NCBI GenBank assembly: GCA_963383645.1
Contig: OY726574.1
Span: 60,095,894 to 60,159,893 of the forward strand
From: Muscardinus avellanarius
Lineage: Eukaryota > Chordata > Mammalia > Rodentia > Gliridae
Direction of reading: 5' to 3'
Length of the DNA stretch: 64,000 nucleotides
The notes beneath the pieces are model-generated. The model saw nothing but the letters and a program-made list of their open reading frames with translations, made no database searches and had not been told where the DNA came from. Both the position numbers and the translations under genes were made by a program. Shown piece after piece: positions 19,671 through 30,990 of this stretch (the stretch's first letter is position 1; the number at the start of each line of letters is the position of its first letter).

Positions 19671-20018
19671 GTATTTTGGGCATCTTTTCTGTTTTTATAA
19701 CCAAAATACCAGACAAGCACAATTTAGAGAAAGAAAAGTTCATTTGGGCTCGCTGTCTTAGAGGCTCGGTCCATAGTTGGCCAGCTCAGCGGCTGCAGAG
19801 GCTAGTCATGGTAGAGGGATGACCCTCTCACATCATGGGGGCCTGAAGCAGAGAAAGGAGCAGAGTAGGGATAGATATAGTCCCCAAGACCACGCCCCTA
19901 GAACCCACTGCCTCCCACCATAGCTCTCCCCTTAACCTGGCTGCATTGGGGACCATCTTTCAACACATGGGCCTCCTGGGAGACATTATAAGCCCAAGCC
20001 ATTACCCTTAGTGTTGGG
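19671..20018 (-). mobile_element. MaLR-type LTR
   Basis: ATAACCAAAATACCAGACAA, AGAAAAGTTCATTTGGGCTC, TCTCACATCATGGGGGCCTG and CTCCCACCATAGCTCTCCCC follow the inverted order of a MaLR LTR. It ends near CTCCTGGGAGACATTATAAG. Confidence 0.75.
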
Positions 20019-20080
20019 CATCGCTTTCTCTGGGTTAGAAAAAACACCCCTAGAGGCAAAGGGCATCCCTTGCAGTTAGG

Positions 20081-20208
20081 GCTGCCAGATTTAGCAAATA
20101 AAAATCTAGGATATCCAATTTAACATGAATTTCAGATAAAACACTGATACTTCTTACAATAATTATGCTCCAAATATTGCACGAAGCATGCTTTGATTTT
20201 ATCTGCCA
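20081..20208. mobile_element. Palindromic MITE, shortened copy
   Basis: GCTGCCAGATTTAGCAAATA at the left and TTTTATCTGCC at the right are the terminal inverted repeats of an old palindromic DNA-transposon family. The centre CTCCAAATATTGCACGAAGC matches the second copy at 60.9 kb. Part of one arm is deleted. Confidence 0.75.
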
Positions 20209-20588
20209 ATCTTCTCTGGGGTCCTTGCCGGGGTGTTAAATTCTGTGCTCCATGAAAACATGCCCAAATCAATTCACTCTTGCTTATCTTGTCTTAGGTT
20301 CGTTATCCCTTTGTTAAGCATCCTGAAATTTTAGTACTAGAGACACCCCCTGGCTCTCATCAGAGCGTGGTAGGTAACTATTGCAGCTTTTCCATGTATA
20401 TCTTTTTCTCCCCTTATCAGGCCAAGTTGCAGACCCAGTCAGGTTATGATTGGATTTGACCCTCATTGCTGGCCCGTCAGCCAGGACGATAGGCAGAGGC
20501 AGCAGCTATTGCTTTGCAGAGCAGCTCCGCAACATCTTTAAGCTTAGGGAAGTCATCGTTCTTCCTAGAGCTGATGGAGCTACTTTCA
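20209..20588. other. Unassigned sequence
   Basis: No gene or repeat is recognised. Confidence 0.4.
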
Positions 20589-20596
20589 CAGATTCT

Positions 20597-21100
20597 TTTT
20601 TTTTTTAATTTTTTATTGGTGCATTGTAGTCATACATCTTAATGAAGTACAAGATGGTTGAGACACACATGCACATATCACCCAATTAGCCCTTCCCCAA
20701 ATCCCACCCCAATTCCTCCCTCTCCCTCCTTCTCATGATTGGCTAAGTGACTGACACTGATATTATTGTTAAGTACATCATGTGCATTAGACAATTTCCT
20801 TCTTTTCCCCTCCAAATCCCTCAGGTCACCTTATTTTCTCATCTATAGTATCTCCTTCTTAGTCTAGAGATTCTTCTATGACAATTTTCTCCCCAGCTTC
20901 CACATATTAGGGAGAGCATCCAATTTTCTAATTTTTTTCAGACTGACTAATTTCATTTAGCATAATGTCATCCAGTTCCATCCATTTCCCTGTAAATGAT
21001 GTGTGTTTTTCTTTATGGCTTAGTGAAATTCCATTGTGTACACATTTCATGGTTTTGTAATCCATTCATCTGTTGATGGGCGTCTTGGCTGGTTCCATAG
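20597..21100 (-). mobile_element. L1 3' end with target duplication
   Basis: The poly-T start and TTTATTGGTGCATTGTAGTC mark the L1 3' terminus. AGCATAATGTCATCCAGTTC and CATTCATCTGTTGATGGGCG are antisense ORF2 end. CAGATTCT is duplicated at 20589-20596 and 21101-21108. It is a typical 5'-truncated insertion. Confidence 0.93.
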
Positions 21101-21401
21101 CAGATTCTGATGGTTCCAGAGGATCAAAAAAACCAGAATCCTCTGGAATTTGCAACTACATGTCCTTTCTCATGTTTGGGACATAAGCTTTTCCAGCCAG
21201 CATTCTGACTAGCATTGGCTGTTAACTGTTTATCAACTCTGCAAAAGGAAAAAAAAATCTTGGTTCACAGTTTTTGCTGATTTCACATTGCAAATATTTT
21301 ACCATGGCTAATTTCAAACTACTAATATGATATTATTAAACATGAAGTCCTGGAGAGACACTAGAAATTCATTGGTTCTTGTGTGTTAAGAAGGTCTAGA
21401 G

Positions 21402-21822
21402 GAGCCAGGTATGGTGGCGCATGCTTGTAATCCCAGCATTTGGGAGGCTGAGACAGGAAGGTAAGGGTTCACAGACAGCCTCAGCTACTTAATGAGGCCC
21501 TTTGCAACGCAGTGAGACTCTGTTTCAAAATAAAGAATAAAGCCGGGCATGGTGGCGCACGCTTGTAATCCCCGCACTTGGGAGGCAGAGACAGGAGGAT
21601 CGCGCAGGTTCGAAGCCAGCCGCGCGTGCTGGCTTAGGAGACCCTGTTTCCAAATGAAAATGTAAAAATAGGTCTGGGAGTGTAGCCCGGAGGTAGAAGG
21701 GCTTCCAGGAACCCCAGTACCACCAAAAAAAAATAAATAAATAAAGAATAAAGATTAGGGATAGGGGTGTAGCTGGAAGGTAGAATGTCCCTGGGTTCCA
21801 TCCCCAATACCACACAAACACA
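21402..21822 (+). mobile_element. Outer SINE of a two-layer nest
   Basis: B1 half and linker at 21402-21541, ID half at 21753-21822, then a (CA)n tail. The outer target duplication AAGGTCTAGA/AAAGTCTAGG is at about 21391 and 21874. Confidence 0.92.
21542..21738 (+). mobile_element. B1-dID SINE, young subfamily, nested in a linker
   Basis: It starts GCCGGGCATGGTGGCGCACG, has a good B box GGTTCGAAGCC, and opens the ID half with GGTCTGGGAGTGTAGCCCGG. The 14-bp target duplication AAATAAAGAATAAA at 21528-21541 and 21739-21752 is itself the linker of the host SINE. Confidence 0.97.
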
Positions 21823-21875
21823 CGCATGCACACGCACTCATGCACGCACGCACACACATACACATATACACACAA
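21811..21875 (+). repeat. (CA/GCA)n tail of the SINE
   Basis: CACACA with GCATGCA and CGCACG variants, immediately after the ID half. It is a microsatellite born in the SINE tail. Confidence 0.9.
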
Positions 21876-22414
21876 AGTCTAGGATACCATTGGCCCAGCC
21901 CTTCATAGAAAAGAAGTTGGCTGAGCATTTCAACATTTTGGAGCTGGGTGACTCTAACTACCAGGATCTGTATCTGTTGCACAGCTGTGTCCACTCATCT
22001 GCTGCAAGAGATAAGGGCCTTTTTGGAAAGTAGCAAAGAGAACTTCTGCCTCTCACACTTAGCTTGCTAATGGTCCTCGGCTTGTGATCTGTCCATAGGA
22101 TGCAAGACAGCTCAGCGGTAACCAGCCAACCCTGCCATCTTTATAGGCTTTGCTTCCCCACACCTTTAAAATGCTCAAATAATTTCATCTGCAAAGATAT
22201 TCCCCTTCTTTGGCACTTTCCCAGGTACTACCATAATATCTTTATGAGTAGGGGCAATGACTACCTTTGTCTTCCAAACCTCTAAGAATAGTATTCTTTG
22301 TCCCTTAGGAGGTGAACAAGTCAATCCCCAAACCCCATCTTGCTCTGTGTGTGTGTGTGTGTGTTTTAATAATGCCAGGCACCTTTTAAGTTAGTTAGTT
22401 CTAGTCTCTCTCGA

Positions 22415-22530
22415 GAGGCAGATACTAAGATAGGATTAAATGTGCAAAAATATTTATTAGGGGAAATGCCTCTGGAATACAAATGGGATCAGAGGAAGGC
22501 AGCAAACTGCCAGGCCATAATGCAATTTTC
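22415..22530 (+). mobile_element. Old dispersed repeat, unclassified
   Basis: GAGGCAGATACTAAGATAGG followed by TGTGCAAAAATATTTATTAG resembles the starts of the segments at 30.66 and 51.03 kb. All have an AGCAGA-like opening and a TTTATT core. I cannot name the family. Confidence 0.4.
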
Positions 22531-23976
22531 AGTCCTGAAAAGGAGATGAGAAAGGAATCAATTAGAAAATGCCAACCAGGTGAGTTGCGCATTTCGGAGC
22601 AATGGTCTTGTGCTAGAAACTTGTACGTGTTTTGTTATTGAGCGGGTATACAGATGTGACCAGATGCCCTCAGTCCACCTCTCTCCCTGTAGCAGAGCAT
22701 CTGAGGTCAGCATGCATGGTTTCCATATCTGCATTTCTTGCAAACTGAGAATTTTATCTAAAGCTTACTAGATCCAGGTTAAATACTTGGGGCTGGAATG
22801 GATCATTGGCAATATTACGGACCTCACATTGCATTATGACACCTGGGACATTTGCCACTGGTTTTGTGCACACTGAGCCCTGGGGTAGGAGGACAGCAAC
22901 CTTGTCGTTCAAGGCTGTCATTCTGGATCATAGTCTTTTTCTACAGTGACCTTCTAAGTAGACAAAATAAACTCAGTTTCTCCCAATGCACACTAACAAC
23001 ACTCTCCTGACACCTCTAACATAAAGATACTTTATCTCTACACTAAAGAAGAATCTTTGCAGCAGTGGACACCAGCAGGGTGTTCTCTAATCCAGTCAAA
23101 TTCTGATACTATCTACTTGGAAACAGCACCGTATACCACAGGTTAGGGCTCAGTTCACCTACTGTCCCCCAACTTTAGCTGCCAATAACAAGCCCTTATG
23201 TCTCTGATTATAAATTAGAATCCCCAGAACACCTTCCTAGGATTTGATTAATTTTCTCAGGCAGTTTATAGAACTTATGGAAACATATGTGCTGGCTTAT
23301 GATAAAAGATATTAAAATTATACAGATGAAGAGCTGCATTGGGGGAGGCAGGGGGAAGGGCAGGGAGCTCCTATGCTTACTGCATGCTCCACTCTCCGGG
23401 ACCGCAGGATCACCCTCCATGCGTTCAGCTATTTGGAAGCTCCCTGGCCCCTGCCCTCTCAGGTTACTGGAGGCTTCACTGCACAGGCAGAACTGAATAA
23501 ATCTTTGGTCACTTCTTCCCTTTCTGGAGGTTAAGGCATAGGGCTGAAAGTCCCACTCCTAATCCAGCCTTGGTCATTCTGGTGGCCAGCCTCCAACCTG
23601 AAGCTTCTTAGGGATGGCCAACCACCTAAGCATTCAGAAAAGGACATATTATTTTAGAGATTCCAAGGATTTTAGGAGTCGATGTCAGGAAACAAAGGCA
23701 AAGACCAATAGCACACTTCCCCAACCCCGCCAGGTCAGCCACCCCTGACCACTGTCTTAAAGCGGAAGTTCTCATCCCTGCAACTGTGCCATCTACAGAC
23801 ACTGGAGTCTCACTCATGGCCTTCCCAGCCGTGTCCTCATCTAGCTGGCACATTTTATGAGTGCTTGGTCGGCTTTGTTTCACTATCAATATTGCAGTGG
23901 CTTTTAACCTCATGGAGAAATAAATTGGGTCGGAAATAGCTCATGATTCTTTAGCATTTCTCTTTGTGAGAGATTA
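22531..23976. other. Unassigned sequence, 1.4 kb
   Basis: No gene or repeat is recognised. Open frames of 60-95 codons on both strands have no known domain. Confidence 0.4.
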
Positions 23977-24422
23977 TTAAATGTTACTAAAATGGAAGAG
24001 TGAAATGTACCCCTCCCCTGGTACTCGCAAAAGAATGTAACTACAGGTAAGTAGCCTGCATAGAGCCCTGCATCCAGGCGATGATCGGTAAAAAGGATAC
24101 AGATACGTGACATAGGTCAGTAACCTGCTCAGGAATTCTCCCCTCTTGGCGTTCCTGGTACCCAACTTCCCGGAAAACCCTGCAGTAAACAACTGCCATG
24201 CTTCAACCTCTGTAAGTGTGCCTGCCTGCTTCCACCCTTCTACCCTTTGTCACAAATCTATAAAATGAGAGCTCATGTGAAGCTCGAGGCTGGAGTCTTT
24301 CAGGAGCTATCCTAACTTTGGCCCACAGGTGTAAAAAACCTCCTCTTTTCCACCCTCACTGGCGTTGGATCAATTACTCCTGAGAGTTTCGGCAACATCT
24401 CCTTTGAGGTTCTGTTCTCGAC
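23977..24422 (+). mobile_element. LTR candidate (retroviral type)
   Basis: CTATAAAATGAGAGCTC (about 24259-24275) acts as a TATA region. It is followed by GCTCGAGGCTGGAGTCTTTC, GTGTAAAAAACCTCCTC as a degraded poly(A) signal, and the U5-like CACTGGCGTTGGATCAATTA and GAGTTTCGGCAACA. The left limit is approximate. No internal retroviral sequence is attached. Confidence 0.6.
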
Positions 24423-24691
24423 ATGCGCATGGTATTTAATTTTCATGAATTTCTCTAAAGGCAAGGATTATTAGCCATATTTTTCAAAGAGTGACTTGCA
24501 GGGTTGAATGTGAAACTCATTGGGTGGCCCATCCGTGTTTAATGAAGACAGACTGTCAGGGTAGCTAGAGAAATTTATACCAAAGCTGAACGCCAAAGGA
24601 GAACCATGGGGATCTTTAGGTGAAAATAAGATTATTAAAATAGCATGTCTTTTAAAAATTAGTTTGTGGTAGAAATTAGAAAGTGAAATTA

Positions 24692-25011
24692 GCCAGTCTT
24701 AGTTGTGCTTGCTTATAACTCCAGTATTTGGAAGGCTGAGGCAGGAGCATCAGAGTATGAGGACAGTCCTCGTAGGTAGTGAGGTGCTCACCAACCTAAT
24801 GTGACCCCGTTTCAAAATAAAAATTAAAAAATGGGCTGAGGGTGTAGCTCAGAGGTAGAATGCCCTGGAGTTCAGTCCCCCGTACCACAAAAATGAATGA
24901 ATGAAAGGATGGATGGATGAATGAATGAATGAATGAATGAATAAATAAATAAATAAGTAAATAAGGCTGGGAGTGGAGCTCAGAGGTAGAATGCCCCTGG
25001 GTTCAATCCCC

Positions 25012-25015
<4 letters not shown>
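24692..25015 (+). mobile_element. SINE with B1-ID-ID arrangement
   Basis: A complete B1-dID (24692-24890) is followed by an AATG/AAAT spacer and a second ID half (24963-25015, GGCTGGGAGTGGAGCTCAGA). There is no second B1 half. Either recombination or slippage between ID halves could explain it. Confidence 0.88.
24890..24962 (+). repeat. (AATG)n/(AAAT)n tract
   Basis: AATG units with a GGAT-variant block, turning into AAAT. It is a SINE-tail microsatellite between two ID halves. Confidence 0.95.

Positions 25016-25056
<41 letters not shown>
25016..25056 (+). repeat. (CA)n microsatellite
   Basis: About 20 CA units directly after the CCCCAGTAACACA end of an ID half. Confidence 0.97.
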
Positions 25057-25060
<4 letters not shown>

Positions 25061-26612
25061 GGGAAGGCAAGCATAATTACCCAGAAGCTCATGGGTGGAT
25101 TGGGGAGGGCATAGCAGTGAAGGAAGAGAAAGGAGTGAGATTCAGAAACCTTTTGAGCAGGAAATTGATAAAACTTTTTAAGCCAGTATGCCAAGGGTAC
25201 TGAAAGAGTGTCAAAACAAAAAATTATGGCAAACAGTTTAAAGACCGTAATTGGCTTTGAGATTCTAGAATTCTGCAACACTTTATGCCACGAAATGGAA
25301 ATAAGCATTGCCAGGAGCTAAACAGAAGAGACTGGTTTTACAGACAGAGAAGGGCCAAATAGTGAAAAGAATAGAAAGCAGGTTGGTCGGTTCAAAATTA
25401 TTTCCTTGTAAGGCAGAGACAGGAAGGAAGAACCACAGAAAAACAACTAATTGGTTCAGATCAGGTAGGTTACTTGTGTTACTTTTTTGTGTGTAAAGAT
25501 TAAAGCAGAGGGAACTTGATTGTCATGCCAATTAAAACCTATTCTGGAAACCGTTCTATTACTTCTGCCTTGATTTCTTGCAAGGTCAGCTAAGAACCTA
25601 GATTGGGTTTCGTGATGCAAAACTTCAGCATGAGTGATTCTGATTTAATTTTTAGGCTAGTCTACAGGGACCTAGTTCAGAAGTCTACTCCAAAACAATA
25701 GGCTCCTGTAATTTTTATTTAATGATTGTTAACAGAGAAATATTCCAGGTGTTTGGACTGGGTGGCTGGATGAATTGATCAAACTTTGGAAGGGTGCTGA
25801 GAGCCAGTGGCCAGCACGGGGTGTCTATTTGGCTGCTTCATGTGTGGGGTGGTGAGTGGGCTGTGAACACAGAGGGGTGCTTCCTAAGAGGCCGTGGGTG
25901 GAGAAGGCCAAAGCTGTGTCTTAGGAAGCCTCTACTTCCAAAGGGCAAGGGGAGGAAGAAGAGCCAAGATGCTAAGGAGAGATGGGAGGACGACCAAAGA
26001 ACCAAGGACCAAAGAATCTAAGGGCACCATGTTGAAATAATGTTATTGCAAATATTTATATACCCCAAAGTACTTAAACTTGAGGGCAGTATAGCCAATA
26101 TTCAGTTTAGCATGTTTGGCTGAAAAATATTACTAACAATAGGGCTTTTGTTAATAAAATTTTTTGCAATTAAGCCAGGATGTAACATGCCCCATAAAAA
26201 GAAATACTTGCTTGGTTCCAAAATTAGGATTAAAAGGGCAATTATTATAGAACAGCCTAATAGGGCTTTAGACAAATAAAAGTCCTGCTCAGGAAGGGGG
26301 TGTTTGAAGTCCAGTCACCCATTTCTTCATCATCCCTGAAGGTACAGATACTTTTAGAGCTTCCTGTCCTTAACCAACTCCCTTGGTTCCCAGCCCCTTT
26401 TCTAAAATTACATGTCTCAGCAATAGCTCCTCCTGAAATACTGGCTTTTTTCCAGGACTGTGACAAGTAAATATGGCTTGGTTTCTTTTCTTTAAAAATT
26501 GGGAGGTTTTCTTTTATTCAAGGTCTTAAAACTCACAGTCATTGCAGATACTTAAATTGTCTTTGCCATTGGTGTGCTGCACTTTTTTAAAGTGTAAAAA
26601 AGAATCCTTGAG
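25057..26612. other. Unassigned sequence, 1.5 kb
   Basis: No gene or repeat is recognised. Open frames up to 76 codons in unique sequence lack features. Confidence 0.4.
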
Positions 26613-26697
26613 TGGGCTGGGTGTAGCCCTTCAATAAAATACTTGTCTGGCCTGTGGGAGGGAGGCCCTGAGTTCAATCCTCAGCAACACACACACG
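26613..26697 (+). mobile_element. ID SINE, diverged
   Basis: GGGCTGGGTGTAGCCCTTCA, then GAGTTCAATCCTCAGCAACA, is an ID element with a degraded A box and a recognisable B box. A CA-rich tail follows. Confidence 0.7.
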
Positions 26698-26734
26698 TGA
26701 AAATACACCAAAGAAATAAAAAAAATATTCAAAA

Positions 26735-27920
26735 TTATTAGCTAAATGAGGGCACATGGGGGAAGGGTATTCTCTCATAAATGAAGCTGAAAAAACTGGA
26801 TTTCCATGTTCAAAATAATAAAAATAGACCATTTATCTCACACTATATAAAAAAATCAACTCCAAATTGATAGAGACCTAAATATCAGCAATCAGAAAAG
26901 TCTTAGAACATATGGGAAACGTTTTAACAATTATTTTTTTAACCTCACAACTGAATATTTGGGCTGAAAGATAAAAAAAAATAAGTAAAACTACTTAAAC
27001 TAAAAATCTCCTAAAGAGCAAAGTCAATAGTCAACAGAGTGAAGAGATAACCTGTTGAATGGGAGAATATATCTACAAGCCACACATCTGATAAGGGGTT
27101 AATATTCAAAATATAGAAGCAACTCAGAAACACTCACTGGCAATAAACAAACAGATTAAAAACTGTGCAAAGGACTTGAACAGACATTTCTCCAAAGAGA
27201 ACATATGAATGGCTAGAAGATATATGAAAAAGTCCTAAAGATTGCGAATCAAAGGGTGATGTTAATTCAACCACCATGCGATGTCACCTCACTCATACCA
27301 GGAAAGCTATAAGCAAAAAGACACAAGATAAATGTTGCCAAGGGTGTGGAGAAAAAGAAGCCCCAACACACTGTTGGTATGAATGTAGGTTGATGCAGCC
27401 ATCATGAAAAATAGTCTGGAGATTCCTAGAGGAAGTAAAAATAGAACTACCATATGGCTGTGACCCAGAAATCCCTCTGTGAGTGTGTTCCCAGAGGAGA
27501 TGGAATCATCCCCTCGTTAGGATATCTGCACACCAACGTTCATTGCCTCATGAGTCACTGCAGCCCAGAGCTGGAGACAGGCACACGTATTTGTCAGTGG
27601 GCAAAAAGGTTAAAAAAAAGGAATATTAGTCTCAAAAGAAAGATAGCTGTGCTGTTTCTCATGACATAGATGAGCTTGAAGGACATTCTGCTAAGTGAAT
27701 AAAAAGAAGAAATAGAAAGAAAAATATTACATTATTTCACTTCTGTATATAATGGAGATCAAATACACAGAGACAAATAGTAAAATATTACCAGGAGCAA
27801 GGAGAGGGGAAAGAGGAAAGGAGAAATGTAGTCAAAGTAGCAGATATGAAGACACAGCGAGTCTGGAGAGCTCATGAGCATGAGGACTCTGGTTAAAAAC
27901 ATGATTTCATATTAAGAACT
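26735..27920 (+). mobile_element. L1 ORF2 3' part and 3' UTR
   Basis: Ordered ORF2 matches: GAAAAAACTGGATTTCCATG, AACAGACATTTCTCCAAAGA, GGCTAGAAGATATATGAAAA, GGTGTGGAGAAAAAGAAGCC and AATAGAACTACCATATGGCT. A 3' UTR with ACCAGGAGCAAGGAGAGGGG follows. Stops and frameshifts abolish coding; this is a fossil, 5'-truncated. Confidence 0.93.
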
Positions 27921-28246
27921 TCTTTAGGTAGATTTTTAGCTATTCTTGTCACATGAAATTATGCTATATAATATACTAATTGGCTTCATTATCACAATCA
28001 TTTTGCTATCTCTTTCCCAGAAGATCATGTCTCAAATATACACAGTGAAATGTACTTAAACAGTAATGATAAAAATACAAATAAAAAATTTTGAATGAAG
28101 CTTTAAAAATCAGCTAAAAAGACAAGTAAAGTATATTAATCATAATAAATAGAAAACTCATAGAACTAAAAGTTATCAAGCAGCCTCACTGCATGGAAAG
28201 TGGTCATCTCAGAGGTCCACAAACAGTTCATCAAAGTAGAAATCTA

Positions 28247-28442
28247 GCCGGGTGTGGTGGCACATCCCTGTAATCCCAGTGCCTGGGAGGCTGAGACAGG
28301 AGAATCACAGATCTGAGGCCAGCCTCAGCAACTTAATGAGACTCAACTTCAAAATCAAAATAAAAAGGGGCTGGGGATACAGCTCAGAGGTAGAATGCCC
28401 CTGTGTTTAATCCCCAGTACCAAAAAAAAAAAAAAAAATTAA
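28247..28442 (+). mobile_element. B1-dID SINE
   Basis: Complete and well preserved: AGCCGGGTGTGGTGGCACAT, GCCAGCCTCAGCAACTTAAT, linker, GGGGCTGGGGATACAGCTCA, then an A tail. It is the clearest copy of the standard (not young) subfamily. Confidence 0.97.
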
Positions 28443-28544
28443 AAAAGGTCTAATCCTCAAAGGCTTTGCTTGCTACCTTCTAATCACTATTTCTTGTACT
28501 ATCCTCCAAGCCGAGACATTCAGTTTGGAGCTTTATTTTTATTT

Positions 28545-28750
28545 TAGTTTTACAAATAATTGATTGTGACATATTCATTACAATGAAATGGATATGATGT
28601 AGAAAATAAAACATTGATTACCAGGAGCAAGGAGGAGGAGAAAGGAAATGAACAGATGTTGGTAATAGCAGCTGAGATGAAGGATAATTGAGTCCGGGGA
28701 TCTCATGTACACCGTAGAAGCTGTTTGTTTACAACGAAAGAGGTTAGAAG
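28545..28750 (+). mobile_element. L1 3' UTR fragment
   Basis: TTACCAGGAGCAAGGAGGAGG repeats the 3' UTR motif seen at 27.79 kb and is followed by GAACAGATGTTGGTAATAGC. It could be a second L1 or the displaced end of the first. Confidence 0.7.
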
Positions 28751-29248
28751 TGGTTGTGTGTGTGGTTTGGGGTGAGTAAAATGGACATGGGCATCATAGA
28801 CATACGGGGACATGAGAAAAATCGAGCAAGGAGAAGAGTGGACAGGGAGACGCAAACTAGCAGAAATAAGGACCAAGTAGAGGGCGGTCCAGAGTGGTCC
28901 ATCACGCGGGAAAGGGGGCTGCCTCCCGTGACCTCCACAGCCCTGTGCAGCACTGCTCAGAGCAAAACTGAAGCTCGGTGGGGGTCCTCAGCCGTCACGT
29001 AGATTATCCGAATGCTTTTCTCTGACAAGGAATACGTACTATAGAAAGCTATATATCCAAAATGGTTAACTTTTCCAAAAAGTATTTTGAGTCCTATAAA
29101 TGTAGAGTTTGAATTAGTTTATTATATTCCATTAATATTACATAAGTAAATTGTAATTCTATACAGTACCCCTGCTGTGTATGATGACACCATACTGAAA
29201 ACTTGAAATACAAAAAAAAAAAAGAACCTTTTGAAATTAACGAGGAAG
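28751..29248. other. Unassigned sequence
   Basis: The stretch 29000-29220 ends in an A-run after ACTTGAAATAC and may be L1 3' sequence. An 82-codon plus-strand frame at 28754-29002 has no known domain. Confidence 0.35.
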
Positions 29249-29345
29249 TTTTGTTTGTTTGTTTGTTTGTTTTACATACTAAGGAACACTGGGCCTCACA
29301 CGTCCTAGATTAAGCACTCTACCACTGAGCTACACCTGTAGTTCC
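29249..29345 (-). mobile_element. Standalone ID SINE with (TTTG)n tail
   Basis: GGGCCTCACACGTCCTAGAT, AAGCACTCTACCACTGAGCT and ACACCTGTAGTTCC form the reverse complement of an ID element. The (TTTG)n run at 29249-29272 is its tail. Confidence 0.88.
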
Positions 29346-29547
29346 AATTTTTTTATTTAAATATGGTGTATATATATTTATGAACAGATATACCTATAAA
29401 GTGAATTTTTCTTTGTACCCGGATCAAATCATCTTATTGATTTATGTGAAAAATCCTATGTTTGTTAACACTGACAGACTTTAAAAATGTTTCATTAACA
29501 GTAAGAAGATAAAGACACTAGCTATTTCTCAGAAGTGGCATCCTGGG

Positions 29548-29752
29548 CTGAGCAATAGGTACCACACGCATGTAATTCCAGTACTTGGGAGGCTGAGACA
29601 GGATGATCACAGATAGAGGCCAGCCTCAGCAATTTAGCAAAACCCTGTTTCAAAATTAATAATAATAATAATAACAACAATAATGGGTAGGATTATAGTT
29701 TAGAAGTAGACTACCCCTGGGTTCAATCCTCAGTACAAAAAAAAAAAAAAAA
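29548..29752 (+). mobile_element. B1-dID SINE
   Basis: A diverged B1 start (GGGCTGAGCAATAGGTACCA), then TTGGGAGGCTGAGACAGGAT. The linker has become (AAT)n at 29658-29675. The ID half ends GGTTCAATCCTCAGTAC and an A tail follows. Confidence 0.92.
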
Positions 29753-30654
29753 TGACAGCCAGGTTGGTGGGGAGATGGTAGCCTGGGAGCCCTGGGGTCA
29801 AGTGCAGAGCCTATGAAAGGGAACAAGCCACTTTGCTGTCTGAGCGTAGGTGAATGCCTGTGCATGAGATCCTTTGTGCATCAAGGGAGCATTCCTAGAT
29901 CTCCAGCTGAGGGCAGGACTCCTGCTGGGTCTTGGCCAGCTGTGGGGATGAATAGTGAGCCATGAGTTTAAATGTGTTCAAACCAGATTACCAGGTGATT
30001 TGAGGTGCAAAACACTAAGGATTATAAAAGTCACTGCGTGCCTGGTAGCGACTATCCTAAGAGGAAGTGCTTCTCAGGACAGAGCCCGGGTCCTGCAGGA
30101 CTCAGCACCACCTGCTGGCTCCCAGGCAGAACACACCATCTGCATCTGCAGAGAGGTGCAGTGGTGATGGCCCAGCCTCAACCCAGGGCTGCTCTTTCAG
30201 AAACCTACCCGGCAAGACATCCGGCGTGCAGAAGGGGTGGGCCCCAAAGACGTCATTGGAACCTTGGAGAGTTTCCAGAGAAATCTGAGTTCTGAGGAAC
30301 TTGTGTTGGAAGGATTAATGGCTAGGAGAATACAGTGGTGGCTGTCATTCTTCTAAATAGTGATTAAATCCCATCCATCCTAAGTCCTTGAATTTGCAAA
30401 ATGCCGGGAGAGGGTCTCTGGCACAGCAACCAATGCACATTGCCTTGTATGCCAGAAACACCCGTGCTGGCAAATGTCCAGGCACCTATGCCAAGGCTGT
30501 CTGTCTGTCCCAAGCCCTTGAGGGCATTTTGAGTGCTGTTCCAGAACTGTATATTGACTTAGTGGTTTTTCTATCAGGATTGCATCTGTTTGTTATTAAA
30601 AGGAAATTAATGTATTTTTCCATTTTGAAAGAGATAAACCAAATGGTGTTGGAC
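29753..30654. other. Unassigned sequence
   Basis: About 0.9 kb of moderately GC-rich unique DNA. Three overlapping plus-strand frames (70-96 codons) at 29955-30295 and one of 115 codons at 30388-30735 have no domain I recognise. Confidence 0.4.
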
Positions 30655-30990
30655 TGTCTGGATTCCTCTAGAAAGCAGAGGCTGAGACAAGAGCTTGTGT
30701 GTGTGTGGTTTATTTCAAGGGACAGGACTGCATGACAGAGGCATTGTTATGGGAAAGAGGAAAGGTTACAATAAGAAGGTGTTATCAAATGAGTTACCAA
30801 GATGGGTGAGCAATGCTCTGCCCAGCCTGGACCTTCTGAAGAATCTTATGAGATATGTCTCAAGCTGTCTTCCTCAGGGAGTAGGAGATGGACCCACACG
30901 TGCTCCCATGCCCTGGATCCTGCAAGCACAAATACAGAGTGGGCTCCTACAGGATCCTTCCTAGCCGCTTCCTCTTCCCAGAAGAGGGAG
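30655..30990 (+). mobile_element. Old dispersed repeat, unclassified
   Basis: GAAAGCAGAGGCTGAGACAA, GAGCTTGTGTG and GTGGTTTATTTCAAGG look like the start of a repeat that recurs at 22.4 and 51.0 kb. The 3' limit is uncertain and the family is not named. Confidence 0.45.
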
